Shown here: positions 20,919-30,960 of the stretch, one piece after another | Layout: each line of letters begins with the position of its first letter | How positions within the stretch are numbered: the first letter of the stretch is position 1 | From: Prorocentrum cordatum | Lineage: Eukaryota; Sar; Dinophyceae; Prorocentrales; Prorocentraceae | NCBI GenBank assembly: GCA_963575745.1 | Contig: CAUYUJ010006558.1 | Location: forward strand, 2,501 to 66,500 | Length of the DNA stretch: 64,000 nucleotides | Direction: 5' to 3' | The notes under the pieces: model-generated | Database searches by the model: none | The model's input: only the letters and a program-made list of their open reading frames with translations | What the model was told of the DNA's origin: nothing | Program-made: the position numbers and the translations under genes

Positions 20919-21760
20919 CTAGCATTTACAAATGTCCCACAACCGAGAGAGCCTACGATTATTTGACGCATCTGCAAGAGACTTGGCAAGGATCTTGCAC
21001 AGCGCCTTGGGGCAAGGCTGTGCTACTGCAGTCCAAAACTGGCCACCGGGGGCCTTGCCCTCTAACACTTGGTGAGGCCTCTGGGACCTCTCACAAATGC
21101 CTTTACCGTGGCACTTTCGCCCAAGAAGCTCCGGAGAAACGTGCCAGAGGCGAAGCCGTGTTCGTTTACGCCACGGCTCACCCCACATACAAAAGTCCGT
21201 GAAAACATCGTGAACATTGGGGAGCCGACCGAGACCTAGCACAGGTGGACACAGCCAAAGACGAGAAAAAGCGGGATTCTCGAGCCCTCCAGGGATCCCT
21301 CTGGTGTGAGCTAGCTTAGCAAGCACAACAGAGACACGCATCAAACGGTTACCCAACTGCACTCGCATGTGATCGGGACCGGAGAGGCCTGGCAGTCCAA
21401 GAGGAAACTCTTTGGACCTCAAAGGTCCTGGCCCAGACTTGGTGTACCTACGGGCCAACGAGAAAGAAGTGCACGGGGTTCCTAACCACAAGATGCTCAC
21501 CTCACCACTGAGAATCCATCCTTTCAGAACTTCGACACTGGACGCCTTGGTGAGATCAAACTGCGCTCCTCGAGTGATGTCCCACTCGACCGTGGGGATT
21601 CCTCTGGCACGAAGCGCCGAGGCGAGGCGGCCTGACCCAGCGAAGACCTCGACGGCGACCCTATCTCGCCCCAGGCGCACTCTGTGGAGCGTCGCGTTGA
21701 GCAGCTGGCGAACAGCTGCGGCAGCCTCTGCATGCTGAGTCGCAGCCGCTCCTGCACCAC
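20919..21760 (-). CDS. C5-cytosine methyltransferase-like domain of the YR retroelement
   Basis: The frame opens further upstream, but the domain starts around 21760, overlapping the recombinase C-terminus in another frame. Motif I is VEVFAGSGRLASALRARG (SAM binding), followed by VEWDITRGAQFDL. Motif IV with the catalytic Pro-Cys is WLGTPCTSFSLARR; motif VI is GGLENPAFSRLW in place of the usual ENV; FCMWGEPWRKRTRLRLW resembles motif VIII. The end, AQPCPKALCKILAKSL, resembles the C-terminal helix region. A clear target-recognition domain is not seen, so the protein is short for a C5 enzyme. Retrotransposon-encoded cytosine methyltransferases are reported in dinoflagellates; a role in methylating the element's own DNA is an inference. 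No ATG sits right at the domain start, so expression by frameshifting or as a fusion is possible. Confidence 0.6.
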
Positions 21761-22830
21761 GGGCGGCACCTTCGCCACTTGCAGCGCCAGGCGGCCGTGC
21801 TTCTCGTACCTCCGCACGGACAGGCGAGCTCGCCACCTGCCTCTCTTGGCCACCTCCTCGAGCGACCTCCTTCCCACAATTCGATCGTGGCTTGCTCCTC
21901 CGCGCCGTGGGCAGTACAGCGTGGCGCCGAGGCTTTGAAGTCCCAGCGCCGCCAGCGCGTTCTCGAGCTCCTCGCGCAGCTGCGCGTAGCCGAAACTCCA
22001 CAGTGGCTCGCGGGGCTCCAGCCGCGCCTTCAGATCCCTGAGCGCGGGGGTAAGCCATTGGAGCTCGGGCGCGTCGAGCGGCAGCGAGTCGTCCAGCTCG
22101 CCAGTCTTGCTGGGCACCAGCAGCTCCTCGGGATGAAGCAGCAGCGTCCACCAGCGAAACCCGCCCTGCAGCCCGGCCGCAGGCGGCACCAGCTGAAACG
22201 CCTTCATCGCCAGGAGCTCTCCGGGCCGAAGGTAGCAGTGGAACATGAGGCAGAGAGAGCGCACGCCATCGCCACCTCCCGCCTCAGCAGCAGAAGCCCC
22301 AGCACGCCGCAGAGCGCCAGCCAAGGGAGCGGTGGGCGAGAGTGGCCAGGCCGCTTGCGCTTCCAGCCCAGCAGCGCCCGGCTGCTCCTCGGCAACACCA
22401 CCCGCAGGGGCCGCCCCAGCGCCGGTCGCGCCCAGAGCACCGCCGACAACAGCTTCGCAGCCCTGTTCGGCCGCACTCCCTGCGCGAACTCGTCGTTCAG
22501 GTACTGCAGCAGTGCGTCGTCCCACTCCAGCGCGCTGCAGCTGGGCAGCGTCTCCACTCCGAGCCAGTTGCAGAGGCCACTGAGGCACTTCAGGTAGTTC
22601 TGCTGGGTAGAGGGCCTCACCGCCTCCAGCTCCAGTCCTGACGCGCTCGAGCCCAGGAGGCGGTGCCACGGCAAGGCCGTCGACCTCCGGGTCGCGGCAG
22701 CGGGCCGGGGGCGTCTGGCACTGGCCCTCGCCTGAACCGAGCGCGCGCGGCCCGGCGAGCCCAGGAGGCGCTTCCGCCCATGGCCGATCGCCGGCGCACT
22801 TGGAGCAGGCAGCGGCTGCGCACTCGGCGC
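21700..22830 (-). pseudogene. Tyrosine recombinase of the YR retroelement, frameshifted
   Basis: The N-terminal SAM-like core-binding part reads in one frame (VRPSTQQNYLKCLSGLCNW to LLRREVAMA, about 22620-22255). The catalytic part continues in the frame of the RT: YLRPGELLAMKAF supplies the first Arg, CPRRGGASHDRI the second Arg region with its His, GRWRARLSVRRYEKHG the tyrosine. A one-base shift near 22255-22270 is therefore needed inside the domain, and another between RNase H and this domain near 22900. With both repaired the domain would have the usual length of about 330 residues. The enzyme would integrate the circular retroelement DNA by site-specific recombination without target duplication. 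Frame errors suggest a dead copy or sequencing error. Confidence 0.65.
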
Positions 22831-22899
22831 GGCCGCCACGAGCCGACGGCGCCCCATCGCCCCGCAAACGGCGAGGCTCGAACCGCCTTGAAGGACCGT

Positions 22900-25072
22900 C
22901 GGCGGGGTTCCACTCTGAAGGAATCCATCGCACTGACACACGACAAGACGCTGCGAGCTGAAGAGCTGTGAAGTGTCTCAACTGAGCGAGGATGGGAAAG
23001 TCCGAGGCTCTTCCTTTTGCAACTGCACAGCAAATACACATGCTGTCTGACAAAAATAGAAGCCTGCACCCATGATGCGCCACTCGCCGCACCTGCCGCC
23101 GCATGGCCCACAGCAGCGCCTCGCCCTCCAGAAGGTGGATGGGGGCACGATGGCGCCGCCGTCTCGAGGCCACGGTCCTCCACGAGGCGGCCTTGCAGAA
23201 GTCCGACGGCACGTCGGGGGACGGGGAGTCGCCGACGGCCCCTTCGCGCAAGGCGCGTGCACGCGAGCCTTCGGCCACCAGCTCGCGCCCCTTGAACCTC
23301 CAGCGCTCTCTAACTCGGCCGATGCGCCCGACGTCGCGTGGGTCCGCGGAGCGCTCCACCGCGCCCAAGCCAGTCATCGAGGCGTCCACGGCCATCACGC
23401 TGGGGGCCCAAGCGCCGCGCAGATCCGCCCACACCAGCGGCAGCAGCGCTCGCATCCAGGTCAGCTCTCCTCGCACCGAAGGCCAGAGCCGCACGCGCCG
23501 AGTGTAGCACTTGCTGACGAAGACGTAGGACGCACTGAGCAAGCTGAGCACCTCGCGTCGTAGCAGCAGCACGTACGTCAAATGCCCGATCAGCCGCTCT
23601 AGCTCGGCTCCCGTCAGGAGGGGGTGCTTCAGGATATAGTCCAGACTCATGACCAGCCTCCAGAACCGCTTGGGCGCGATGTGAATCGCCCCCTCCACCC
23701 CGTCGATGTGGAACCCGAGCAGGTCCACGTCAACTTGCGGCCCCGAGATGTCGTGAGTAGTCAGACCGCGTCCCCTCAGTTGCCTCTCCATCGAGTCGCC
23801 GTCGAGCTGGACTGTCTCCTTTACAGTCCCCAGCGAGGCGAAGTTGTCGATGCACAGGAGAGCAGCGGGCTCACGCCCGGCGACAGCAGGCGCGCAGCGG
23901 CGATTGCAGATCCAGCGGCGGGCCCCTTGCGGACCAGCTCGCAGCAGCTCCCCGTTCGCCGCCTGCACCGGCGCCACGGCCCAGCTCCAGCCCATCGGCA
24001 CCGCGCGCACCTGGAAGTGAACGAAGTCGTTCCCGCGCGGAAACAAGCGGCGCAGACTCCGCGGCAGCAGCTTCCGAGGCACCGCAGGTAACGCGAAGTC
24101 GGCCCCCAGGTCGTCAGGCAGCAGGAACTGATAGTAGCAGTTCTCGACATCGCCCTCGCTGACCCACAACCGCTGGCCTGCAGGCAACTCAAGATCACCC
24201 AGGGCCTCAGGAGAAGCCAGAGCAACACTATCTGGAGGTACAAACTGCGAGTTCGTCTTTCGAAGATCGAAGATGATCCGCAACGAGCCGTCCTTCTTAC
24301 GCACAAAGAAGACTCCCACAAAACTGCGAACCTCAGTCGCCGGCTCGACGACACCCGATTCGTATGCAGACATCAAAAACTCGGCGTACCTGCTGGGCGA
24401 CCTAGCCAGGATGGGATCCATCGCAGGGCCCAACTCGTCCACCTCTGCCGCCGCGTCCTTTGCACGCACTGCTGGTAGCCGAATAGCGCGGCCACTATCC
24501 TCCAGCAACTTCTGGTAGTGGTCGGGCAGGCAACTGACGAGGTCGATCGCCTGGTTGCCGACCGCCGGCAGGGCAAGCCTGCCGCGCTGGTAGGTCGCGA
24601 ACTCTCCGGCGACTACGCCTGCAACGGCGTAGCCGGAACCGCAGCCCCGAAGCGCAGACCACGCTCCCGAGGCGGTGAGGTCGTCGGGCGGCGGCGGCAC
24701 GGCAAAGTAGGCCCGGGCCAAGCTGGCCACAGCCTGGCGCTGGATAGCACCTGGCAGCACTTTGGGGCCCCACTCCTCGCCGCGGCCGCCCAGCACGTTG
24801 AGCGTCGAGATGCCGCCCTGCAGCCACGCCTCGGCAGCCCGTCGGCGCGAGCGCCGCCGATCCGAACAGCGCGACGCACCCAGGCCAGCTGGCGAGAGCC
24901 CCTCCAGGAGATCAGCCAGGCAGCGCCCAGATGGCAGCGGCAGCAAGTCCCGAGCCCAGTCTAGGCCTTCACCTGCAACACCGAGGCGGCCCGCCATCCT
25001 CCTCAAGCGGGCAGCCCTCCCCTCTGCAGAATGGGCGGCGGCCGGGGGCCTCCGCCGCCCGTGGCAGCTCAA
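22900..25072 (-). CDS. Reverse transcriptase-RNase H of the YR retroelement
   Basis: The first ~720 residues of a long frame. RT: VFFVRKKDGSLRIIFDLRKT (fingers), GDVENCYYQFLLP (palm motif A Asp), VPMGWSWAVAP (motif B), LLCIDNFASLG where YxDD is expected, so the second catalytic Asp is Asn; this DN form is, as far as I recall, common in dinoflagellate DIRS-like RTs. RNase H: VMAVDASMTGLG (D), LLEGEALLWAM (E), LLFLSDSMCICCAV (D), WIPSEWNPADGPSRR (D), all four acidic residues present. The frame overlaps the gag stop by four bases (TTGA, no ATG), so translation probably needs frameshifting or reinitiation. The same frame re-enters the recombinase catalytic part further on. Confidence 0.75.
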
Positions 25073-26340
25073 GCAGCGCCACCCCCCGGCCCGCCACCAT
25101 TCTTCTTCGGGCGCCTGGGGGGCTTCTCGTCGTTCTTGCCGCCTCCAACGCCTGGAGCAACGTCGGTCGAGCGGGCCAGCTGCCGCTCCTCCTTCGCCTT
25201 GCGGCGCTCCTTGAGCACCGCGCCCTCCTCGGACAGCTTCTGGGAAATAAAGGACTTTAGAGCAGGCGCCACGAGAGCACGGCCATGGCGGCCCTCCTCG
25301 CCCATGAACAGCCTGTCGTCGTCGAGGTGGCCGCTGTCGCCGCCCGCCGTTGCCGCGATGAGCATGCGGGCGTACCTCTCCTCGAGCAGCTGGTAGCGCC
25401 TGCCCGCAAGCTCCAGCGACGCAAGCTCGCCGAAGTTTAGCTGGTCGTAAGTCAGAGCGTACTCGAAGAGCCGGCTCAAAGACTCGTGCTCCCCGACGCC
25501 CCAGTCACTGGGGCCCAAGCCTAGCAGCTGTCTCCACCAGAAGTGGCGACGCACGGGCGTGAGCTCCTGTCGAGCGATCTCACGTGCCAGCCACTCCGCC
25601 GTCCTAGGGCCGCTGATCGGCCAGTCCTCGAACGCCGTCGTCGTGGTCAGCGACGCCGCCTCCTTGTAGGAGCGGTGCCTCTGGCTGGCAGTCTCGTACT
25701 TCACGGGGAGGGTGCGCAGCTCGTTGGACGCAGGCTCCGCCGCTCCCTCCTCCCTAGGCGTAGGCATCTGCTGGCCCGGCCTGAAGAAAGCGCAGGACAC
25801 GAAGACGTCGCCCACGAGGGCCACTCCACGATCCCCTCGCTGGCAGCCTGCCTCCAGCTCCGCGTCGCCGACACGCTCGCCCAGCCTAGCGCCTCCACGG
25901 TTCTCCGAGTACCGCCATCCTCCCTCGCCCGCGCTCGGCACGCCCTCCAGAGCCAGCGGCGGAGGCGCGCCCGTGGGCGGCGGCAGCGGCGGAGAAGCGG
26001 CCAGGCCCAGGTCGCGCCTCTCCTGCAAGGCCAGCTCCGCGCCCTCCGCCTGGAGCCGCAGGCTCTCCTCACGGTGCAGCGGACCCTGGGACGAGTTCCT
26101 GAACAGGTGCGTGGGCCCACGGTTCCAGCCGATCGGCAGCCCTCCCATCGGACCCAGCAACACCAGGCTCTCGACGCCCTCCTGGAGGTCCTCGAGGTAC
26201 ATGTCTCTCTCGGGGGTGGTCACCACCCAGGAACCTTCGTGCACGTGCGCGCACAGAAGGCGTTCATGCCACAACAGCTCACGCGGGTCCTCGTCGTAGG
26301 AGACGAGCACTCGCTGGCCCTGACGAAGCTGATCTAACAT
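25069..26340 (-). CDS. gag-like ORF of the YR retroelement
   Basis: A 423-residue ORF from ATG 26340 (MLDQLRQGQRVLVSYDEDPR). It begins with a small beta-rich region (HVHEGSWVVTTPERDMYLED), has a Pro/Gly-rich middle, an alpha-helical part (WWRQLLGLGPSDWGVGEHES, FEYALTYDQLNFGELA) and a very basic tail (KPPRRPKKNGGG). Position upstream of the RT, start near repeat A and basic tail fit a structural nucleic-acid-binding Gag of a YR element. No CCHC zinc knuckle is seen. Assignment rests on position rather than homology. Confidence 0.6.
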   Translation of the reverse strand: MLDQLRQGQRVLVSYDEDPRELLWHERLLCAHVHEGSWVVTTPERDMYLEDLQEGVESLVLLGPMGGLPIGWNRGPTHLFRNSSQGPLHREESLRLQAEGAELALQERRDLGLAASPPLPPPTGAPPPLALEGVPSAGEGGWRYSENRGGARLGERVGDAELEAGCQRGDRGVALVGDVFVSCAFFRPGQQMPTPREEGAAEPASNELRTLPVKYETASQRHRSYKEAASLTTTTAFEDWPISGPRTAEWLAREIARQELTPVRRHFWWRQLLGLGPSDWGVGEHESLSRLFEYALTYDQLNFGELASLELAGRRYQLLEERYARMLIAATAGGDSGHLDDDRLFMGEEGRHGRALVAPALKSFISQKLSEEGAVLKERRKAKEERQLARSTDVAPGVGGGKNDEKPPRRPKKNGGGPGGGAA

Positions 26341-26719
26341 CGCTTCCGTCGGTCAGGCACGGAGTCCCTGAGCCCTCAGGCGTGGCACGACCCTCCGAGC
26401 GCCTCAGGCACCACCAGCCACAGGAGGCAGCAGCGGCGAACCCTGCCAGGAAAGCCAGCACCGCCACCAAGAAGACCACCAGCCCAGGAAAGCCCGAGCA
26501 CTAGGGTGGCGGGCACGGCGCCGGCACCGTGAGGTTCGCGGGCCCGCACCTCTGCAGCTGCCCCTCGAGCAGACGCAGCAGCTCACGGTCCACAGCGAAC
26601 CCGTCTCCCAGCTCCACCTGGCAAGTACAGCGCTGGCCGTACCACAGGCTGCCCAGTTGTGCCAAGCCGCCGGCGCCAGCAGCGGCAGCCCTCGCCCACT
26701 CCATGGAAGGGCGAACTAC

Positions 26720-26795
26720 CGGCTCGCACGGCTGATTAGAGCCAACGGTTGCGGATCACCAAATTGACAGGCCAACCCGATAAACTATCTCCAAG
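26720..26795 (-). repeat. Split direct repeat A, 5' end of the element
   Basis: 76 bp, identical to 20697-20772. Its outer edge joins CGTTTGTGGCCTCTTGGGG of the interrupted L-repeat. 26341-26719, between it and gag, is untranslated leader; I see no other gene there. Confidence 0.97.
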
Positions 26796-27700
26796 CGTTT
26801 GTGGCCTCTTGGGGTTCTCTTGGGAGGCCTCTTGGAGGCCGCTTGGGGCGTGTTGGTGGCCTGTGGGCTCGTCTGGAGGCCATGCTGGCGCGTGTTGGAG
26901 GCTCGCTGGCCTTTTAGGCAGTCGTCAGGCCATGTCGGGGCCCTCCTGGGGCTGTCTTGAGCGGCTCCTGGGTTGTCTTGGGGCTCACTTGGGCCATCTT
27001 GGGACGCCTTTGGGGGCCTCTTGGGCTGTCTTGGGGCCGGCTCAGGGGCCTCTGGGGCCGTCCTGGGGCTGTCTTGGGTGCCTCTTGGGCCGTCTGGCAA
27101 CGTCGGAAAACAGAAAAAGCGAGAGGCAAAACAAATAGAACAAAAACAATGAAAAATCAACGTTTGTGGCCTCTTGGGGCTCCTTGGGAGGCCTCTTGGA
27201 GGCCGCTTGGGGCGTGTTGGTGGCCTGTGGGCTCGTTTGGAGGCCATGCTGGCGCGTGTTGGAGGTCCGCTGGGCTCGCTTAGGCAGTCTTCAGGCCATG
27301 GCGGGGCCCTCCTGGAGCTGTCTTGGGCGGATCCTGGGCCGTCCTGGGGGCCTTTTGGGCCGTCTCGGGACGCCTTTGGGGGCTTCTTGGGCCGTCTTGG
27401 GGCCGGCTTAGGGGCCTCTTGGGCCGTCCTGGGGCTCTCTTGGGGGCCTCTTGGGCCGTCTTGGAGCGTCGGAAAGCAGGAAAAGCGAGAAGACAAAAAC
27501 ATTTAAAAAAAAACAAACAATAAAAAAAACGTGTTTTGCCTTGTGGGGCTCTCTTGGGAGGCCTCTTGGAGGCCGCTTGGGGCGTGTTGGTGGCCGCTGG
27601 GCTCGTCTGGAAGCCATGCTGGCGCGTGTTGGAGCGCTCGCGGGCTGTCTTGGCTGGGCTGGAGCCCGCCCTGGCGGTCTCTGGAGCCGAACGGGAACCC
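26796..27700 (+). repeat. L-repeat array, three ~360-bp units
   Basis: Units start with GTGGCCTCTTGGGG and end with hinges at about 27100-27160 and 27465-27535 (AAAGCGAGA, AACAATGAAAAATCAACG). The first unit lost its left part to the retroelement. Confidence 0.9.
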
Positions 27701-27767
27701 TTCCGAGCGGCCCCGGGGGCCCTGCACCCCCATGCGCCCCCGAGGTCCTTGGGCTCTCCCCCGGCCG

Positions 27768-27770
<3 letters not shown>

Positions 27771-27822
<52 letters not shown>
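27771..27822. repeat. (TA)n microsatellite
   Basis: About 25 TA dinucleotides followed by CACAAATATG. Confidence 0.95.
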
Positions 27823-27824
<2 letters not shown>

Positions 27825-27892
27825 AATATGTATGATACCGGAAAAAAAAAGCCCCCAACACACATGTTTTAAATCTACCAACTGCTCCCCTA

Positions 27893-28150
27893 GAGGGCTA
27901 TAGGGCTATCGGGCTATAGGGCTATCGGGCTATAGGGCTATCGGGCTATAAGACTGTGACCTACAGGGCTATAGGGCTATAGGGTTATGGAGCTATACAG
28001 CAGCTATATGAGCGACGGGGCTATAGGGTTATAGGGATATAAGGCTATTGGGGCTATAGGGGTATAAGACTATAGGACTATAGGGCTATAGGGTTATACG
28101 GCTATAGGGCTATGGGGTTATAGGGCTATAAGGCTATAGGGCTATTGGGC
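27893..28150 (+). repeat. (GGGCTATA)n octanucleotide array
   Basis: GGGCTATAGGGCTATCGGG-type units with drift; not the TTTAGGG telomere repeat expected in dinoflagellates. Confidence 0.95.
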
Positions 28151-28154
28151 ACCC

Positions 28155-28205
28155 CCGGGCACCCGGGCAACCCCGGGCGCCCGGGCCCGGCCACCGAAAT
28201 CGGCC
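28155..28205 (+). repeat. GGGCACCCGGGC-type module, copy 1
   Basis: CCCGGGCACCCGGGC followed by GGCCACCGAAATCGGC; a direct copy lies at 29650-29715. Confidence 0.8.
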
Positions 28206-28339
28206 AGCCTGGAAGACAAGGGTGTCGTGTCTATTCGGGCGCGCGGTTCCTTGATACTCTTCGTTCATTCACGAAGCGCGCGCGTGTCTATTTTGATGTG
28301 TCGCGTATACTGTGAATTACAATGTTTCGTGGCTGTGTT

Positions 28340-28344
28340 TTTAC

Positions 28345-28389
<45 letters not shown>

Positions 28390-28640
28390 CATAAATATAC
28401 ACATGGTTGGACACGTTTAGACACGTTTAGACATCTTTTTAAAACACGATTATACATGTTTAAATACGTCGTATCGGCCAAATAAACACGAGTGCATTTG
28501 ATACACGGATGGCCACGTTTCGACATGTTTAAACGCGTTCGTATAAGACACGGATAGACACCGACAACGCAACGACTCGTTAAGACACGAATCAACCACG
28601 CAACGAACCATGTAAGGACTGACGACATCATACACGGACA
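28340..28640. repeat. (TA)n then TTTAGACACG minisatellite
   Basis: TA run at 28350-28385, then 10-13 bp units around GTTTAGACACG with drift. Recurs at 29345-29640. 28640-29020 shows no supported gene. Confidence 0.8.
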
Positions 28641-29019
28641 TGCGCGCATGAAGGTCGGGCAGTGGATGGCCCAGCAGGGGACGTCGATGGCAGAGCAACG
28701 CCGCGAAACAAGCTCGGGCATGGCATATATCTTGGGATTGATGGCGTCTAAATGGGGGTCGGGGTAACTGGGATGATGAAGTTACGGAGTAGGTGGGAAG
28801 CGGGACGATGGGCAGATGCATTTGAGAAGGAACAAGAGGAGGAACTGAAGGGGGATGAGAAAAGGGAACGGGAAAGGAAGAGGAAGAGACGCAGGAGGCG
28901 GATGATACTGACAAGGAGAAGGATGGCAAGGACCAGAGAGGGCGCGCAGGATTACCATCACCATCGTCATCCCGCCGTCATCCCATCGTCATCATCGGCA
29001 TCATCGTTGTCATCGTCAT

Positions 29020-29245
29020 GATCATGATCCGCCCTCAGCGTCCCCGTGTTCATCCTCAGCCTGCCCCCCCTCCTCCTCATGTTCCTGCCCCTGTTGCAGC
29101 TGCAGTTGTTGTTCCTCCTCCTCCTCCTCCTCCTGAGGATATTCCTCCTCCTCCTCCTGTGACTCCTCGTCCTCCTCCTCCTCCCCCTCGTCATCCTCGT
29201 CCTCCTCATCCTCCTTTTCCTTGTCCTCCCCTCTATCATATTTCA
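29020..29245. repeat. (TCC)n/(TCG)n low complexity
   Basis: Polypyrimidine trinucleotide tract CTCCTCCTCC with CGTC interruptions. Confidence 0.9.
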
Positions 29246-29344
29246 CTGGCCAGCCAACATGCTACAATCTGCCATATCAGGGGCACTAGCCACATGCCCA
29301 TGCCAAGCTGACGGCAGATTTGCGCGCGATTCCACAGCATGGCG

Positions 29345-29640
29345 TGTTTGTGTATTTTACACACGTTTAGACACGAAATAGACATGCGAACATATACATG
29401 TTTAGACACGTCTAAACATGTTTCAACACGGCAAAATAGACACGGCATAAAATGTTAGACGCTGCTTGAACAATCAACACGTTTAGACACTCGAGCACGC
29501 CGTGCGAGCGGGAGCGCCGCGCGTCTATTCATGTCTATAACTAGGTTGTTTTAGACACTCGCGCGCCGCGCTCGAAACAGAGCGCCGCGAGTCTATGCGC
29601 GTCTAACGCAAAATAGACACGTCTTCCACGGCACGCGCCT
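29345..29640. repeat. TTTAGACACG minisatellite, second block
   Basis: Units such as ACACGTTTAGACACG and GTCTAAACATGTTT in both orientations. Confidence 0.75.
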
Positions 29641-29649
29641 CGCAGGCCA

Positions 29650-29715
29650 CCCGGGCACCCAGGCACCGCCGGGCGCCCGGGCACCCGGGCCCGGCCACCG
29701 AAATCGGCGACAAAC
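29650..29715 (+). repeat. GGGCACCCGGGC-type module, copy 2
   Basis: Contains GGGCCCGGCCACCGAAATCG, matching 28155-28205 in direct orientation. Confidence 0.8.
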
Positions 29716-29937
29716 CTCACCTAACCCTCTAATCCGCTAGGACCCCTACAGAAGCAAGCTCTGATTGGGGAATAGATCTGTGTGTATATACATATGCGTA
29801 TCAATGTAGATGTATATGAATATAACGATGAGCGTACGTATGCGGCGTGCACGCGTGTATGTATGCGTGTATGCATGTATGCATACATGCACGCACGCGT
29901 GAATGTATGTATGTACGTACGAATGTGTATACGTGCA

Positions 29938-29978
29938 CTAGAACCATCACGGGCGCTTCGCCCGCGCTTTGGTTCTAG
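29938..29978. repeat. 41-bp hairpin repeat, copy 2
   Basis: CTAGAACCA, inner stem GGGCGCTTCGCCC, then TTTGGTTCTAG. It follows a GTATG-type microsatellite (29780-29937), as copy 1 does. Confidence 0.75.
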
Positions 29979-30779
29979 CCGAGGTCAAGGACAAACCGAA
30001 TCAAACTTCGTCGAAGCGCGCCTGGAAAAAGGGTCGACGGATGACTCGCGCAAACGTAACAGAGCTCGTCCTTAGCGCTCGCGCTGCTTAGCGTCCTAGG
30101 CGTTCGCGCTACTCTCTGATCGACTAAAGTCCGCTCGAAAGGAGGGGCCGAAAACCGAAATACCTCGTCGAACCTCGATCCTCGATTGATCGGTCCTCGA
30201 CTGGCGCCTGCGACGACGAGCGCGACGACGGCGGAGGCGACGACGACGACGGCGGCGACGATGATGACGACGACGGCGGCGGCGCTGACGAGGGCAAGGG
30301 CGACGACGACGACGGCGGCGCCGCCGCCGTCGCCGCCCAGGTCGTCGCCGTCCCTGCGCGGACGCAGCCGTGGCGACGAGTGTTACCCAGCGGCGTCGAC
30401 GCTGTTTCGTCCGCCAGGTGCGGGAGGGAAGGGGCGGGCGGCAAGCGCGCGCGGCCCCCCCTCTCTCGGAGAGGGCGCGCACCGCGGAGCGGGGGCAAGC
30501 GCGCAGGCGGGCGTCGACCACGACGGCCCTCCTTCTCTTCCTTCTCCTCATCATCCTCTTCCTCCTCCTCGTCTTCCTCCTTCTCGTCCTCCTCCTGCCC
30601 CTCCTCCTCCTCATCTTCCTCCTCCTCCTCAACAATTACCCAATATGAATGCTACTCCCCCTCTTCCCCGGATGAAATCCTGGGAATATTCGCCCCCCCC
30701 GCGTACTGTTTTTTACACACAAGTTTCCCCGGAATTGGGTTTTCGCCTGCATTTTTCCCAAAATACTGCTCTCGCTGAG
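29979..30779. other. GC-rich low complexity; no gene
   Basis: (GACGAC/GGCGGC)n at 30200-30350 and (TCC)n at 30530-30640. Open frames on both strands are composition-driven. Confidence 0.6.
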
Positions 30780-30960
30780 GCGCCGGCCTCATTTTCGGGC
30801 CCGCGCGTTCCGAATCGTGATTTCGCTGCAGCGCTGGCATCATTTCCGTGTTTCCGCTCGTTCCGACTCGCGCCCCCGCTGCAGCGCTGGCCTCATGTCC
30901 GCGCTTCCGCTCGTTCCGACTCGTGCTCCCGCTGCAGCGCTGGCGTCATTTACCGCGCCA
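30775..30960 (+). repeat. ~55-bp tandem repeat
   Basis: Three to four units containing GCTGCAGCGCTGG, CATCATTTCCG and CGCTCGTTCCGACTCG. Confidence 0.8.

Larger units (their letters stand above)
20527..26795 (-). mobile_element. Tyrosine-recombinase retroelement, PAT/Ngaro-like, with C5-methyltransferase-like domain
   Basis: About 6.27 kb, sense on the minus strand. Order in sense: repeat A (26795-26720), gag-like ORF, RT plus RNase H, tyrosine recombinase, methyltransferase-like domain, repeat B (20878-20773), repeat A (20772-20697), 64-bp spacer, repeat B (20632-20527). This A1-body-B1-A2-B2 layout is the split-direct-repeat structure of PAT/Ngaro-type YR retrotransposons, which lack integrase and long terminal repeats. 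The A copies are identical over 76 bp and the B copies differ at one of 106 positions, so insertion is recent. Frames of the recombinase are broken, so this copy is unlikely to be active unless those are sequence errors. Confidence 0.85.

Noticed and set aside
27893-28150. Interstitial telomere
   Set aside because: The unit is GGGCTATA, not the TTTAGGG expected for dinoflagellates.
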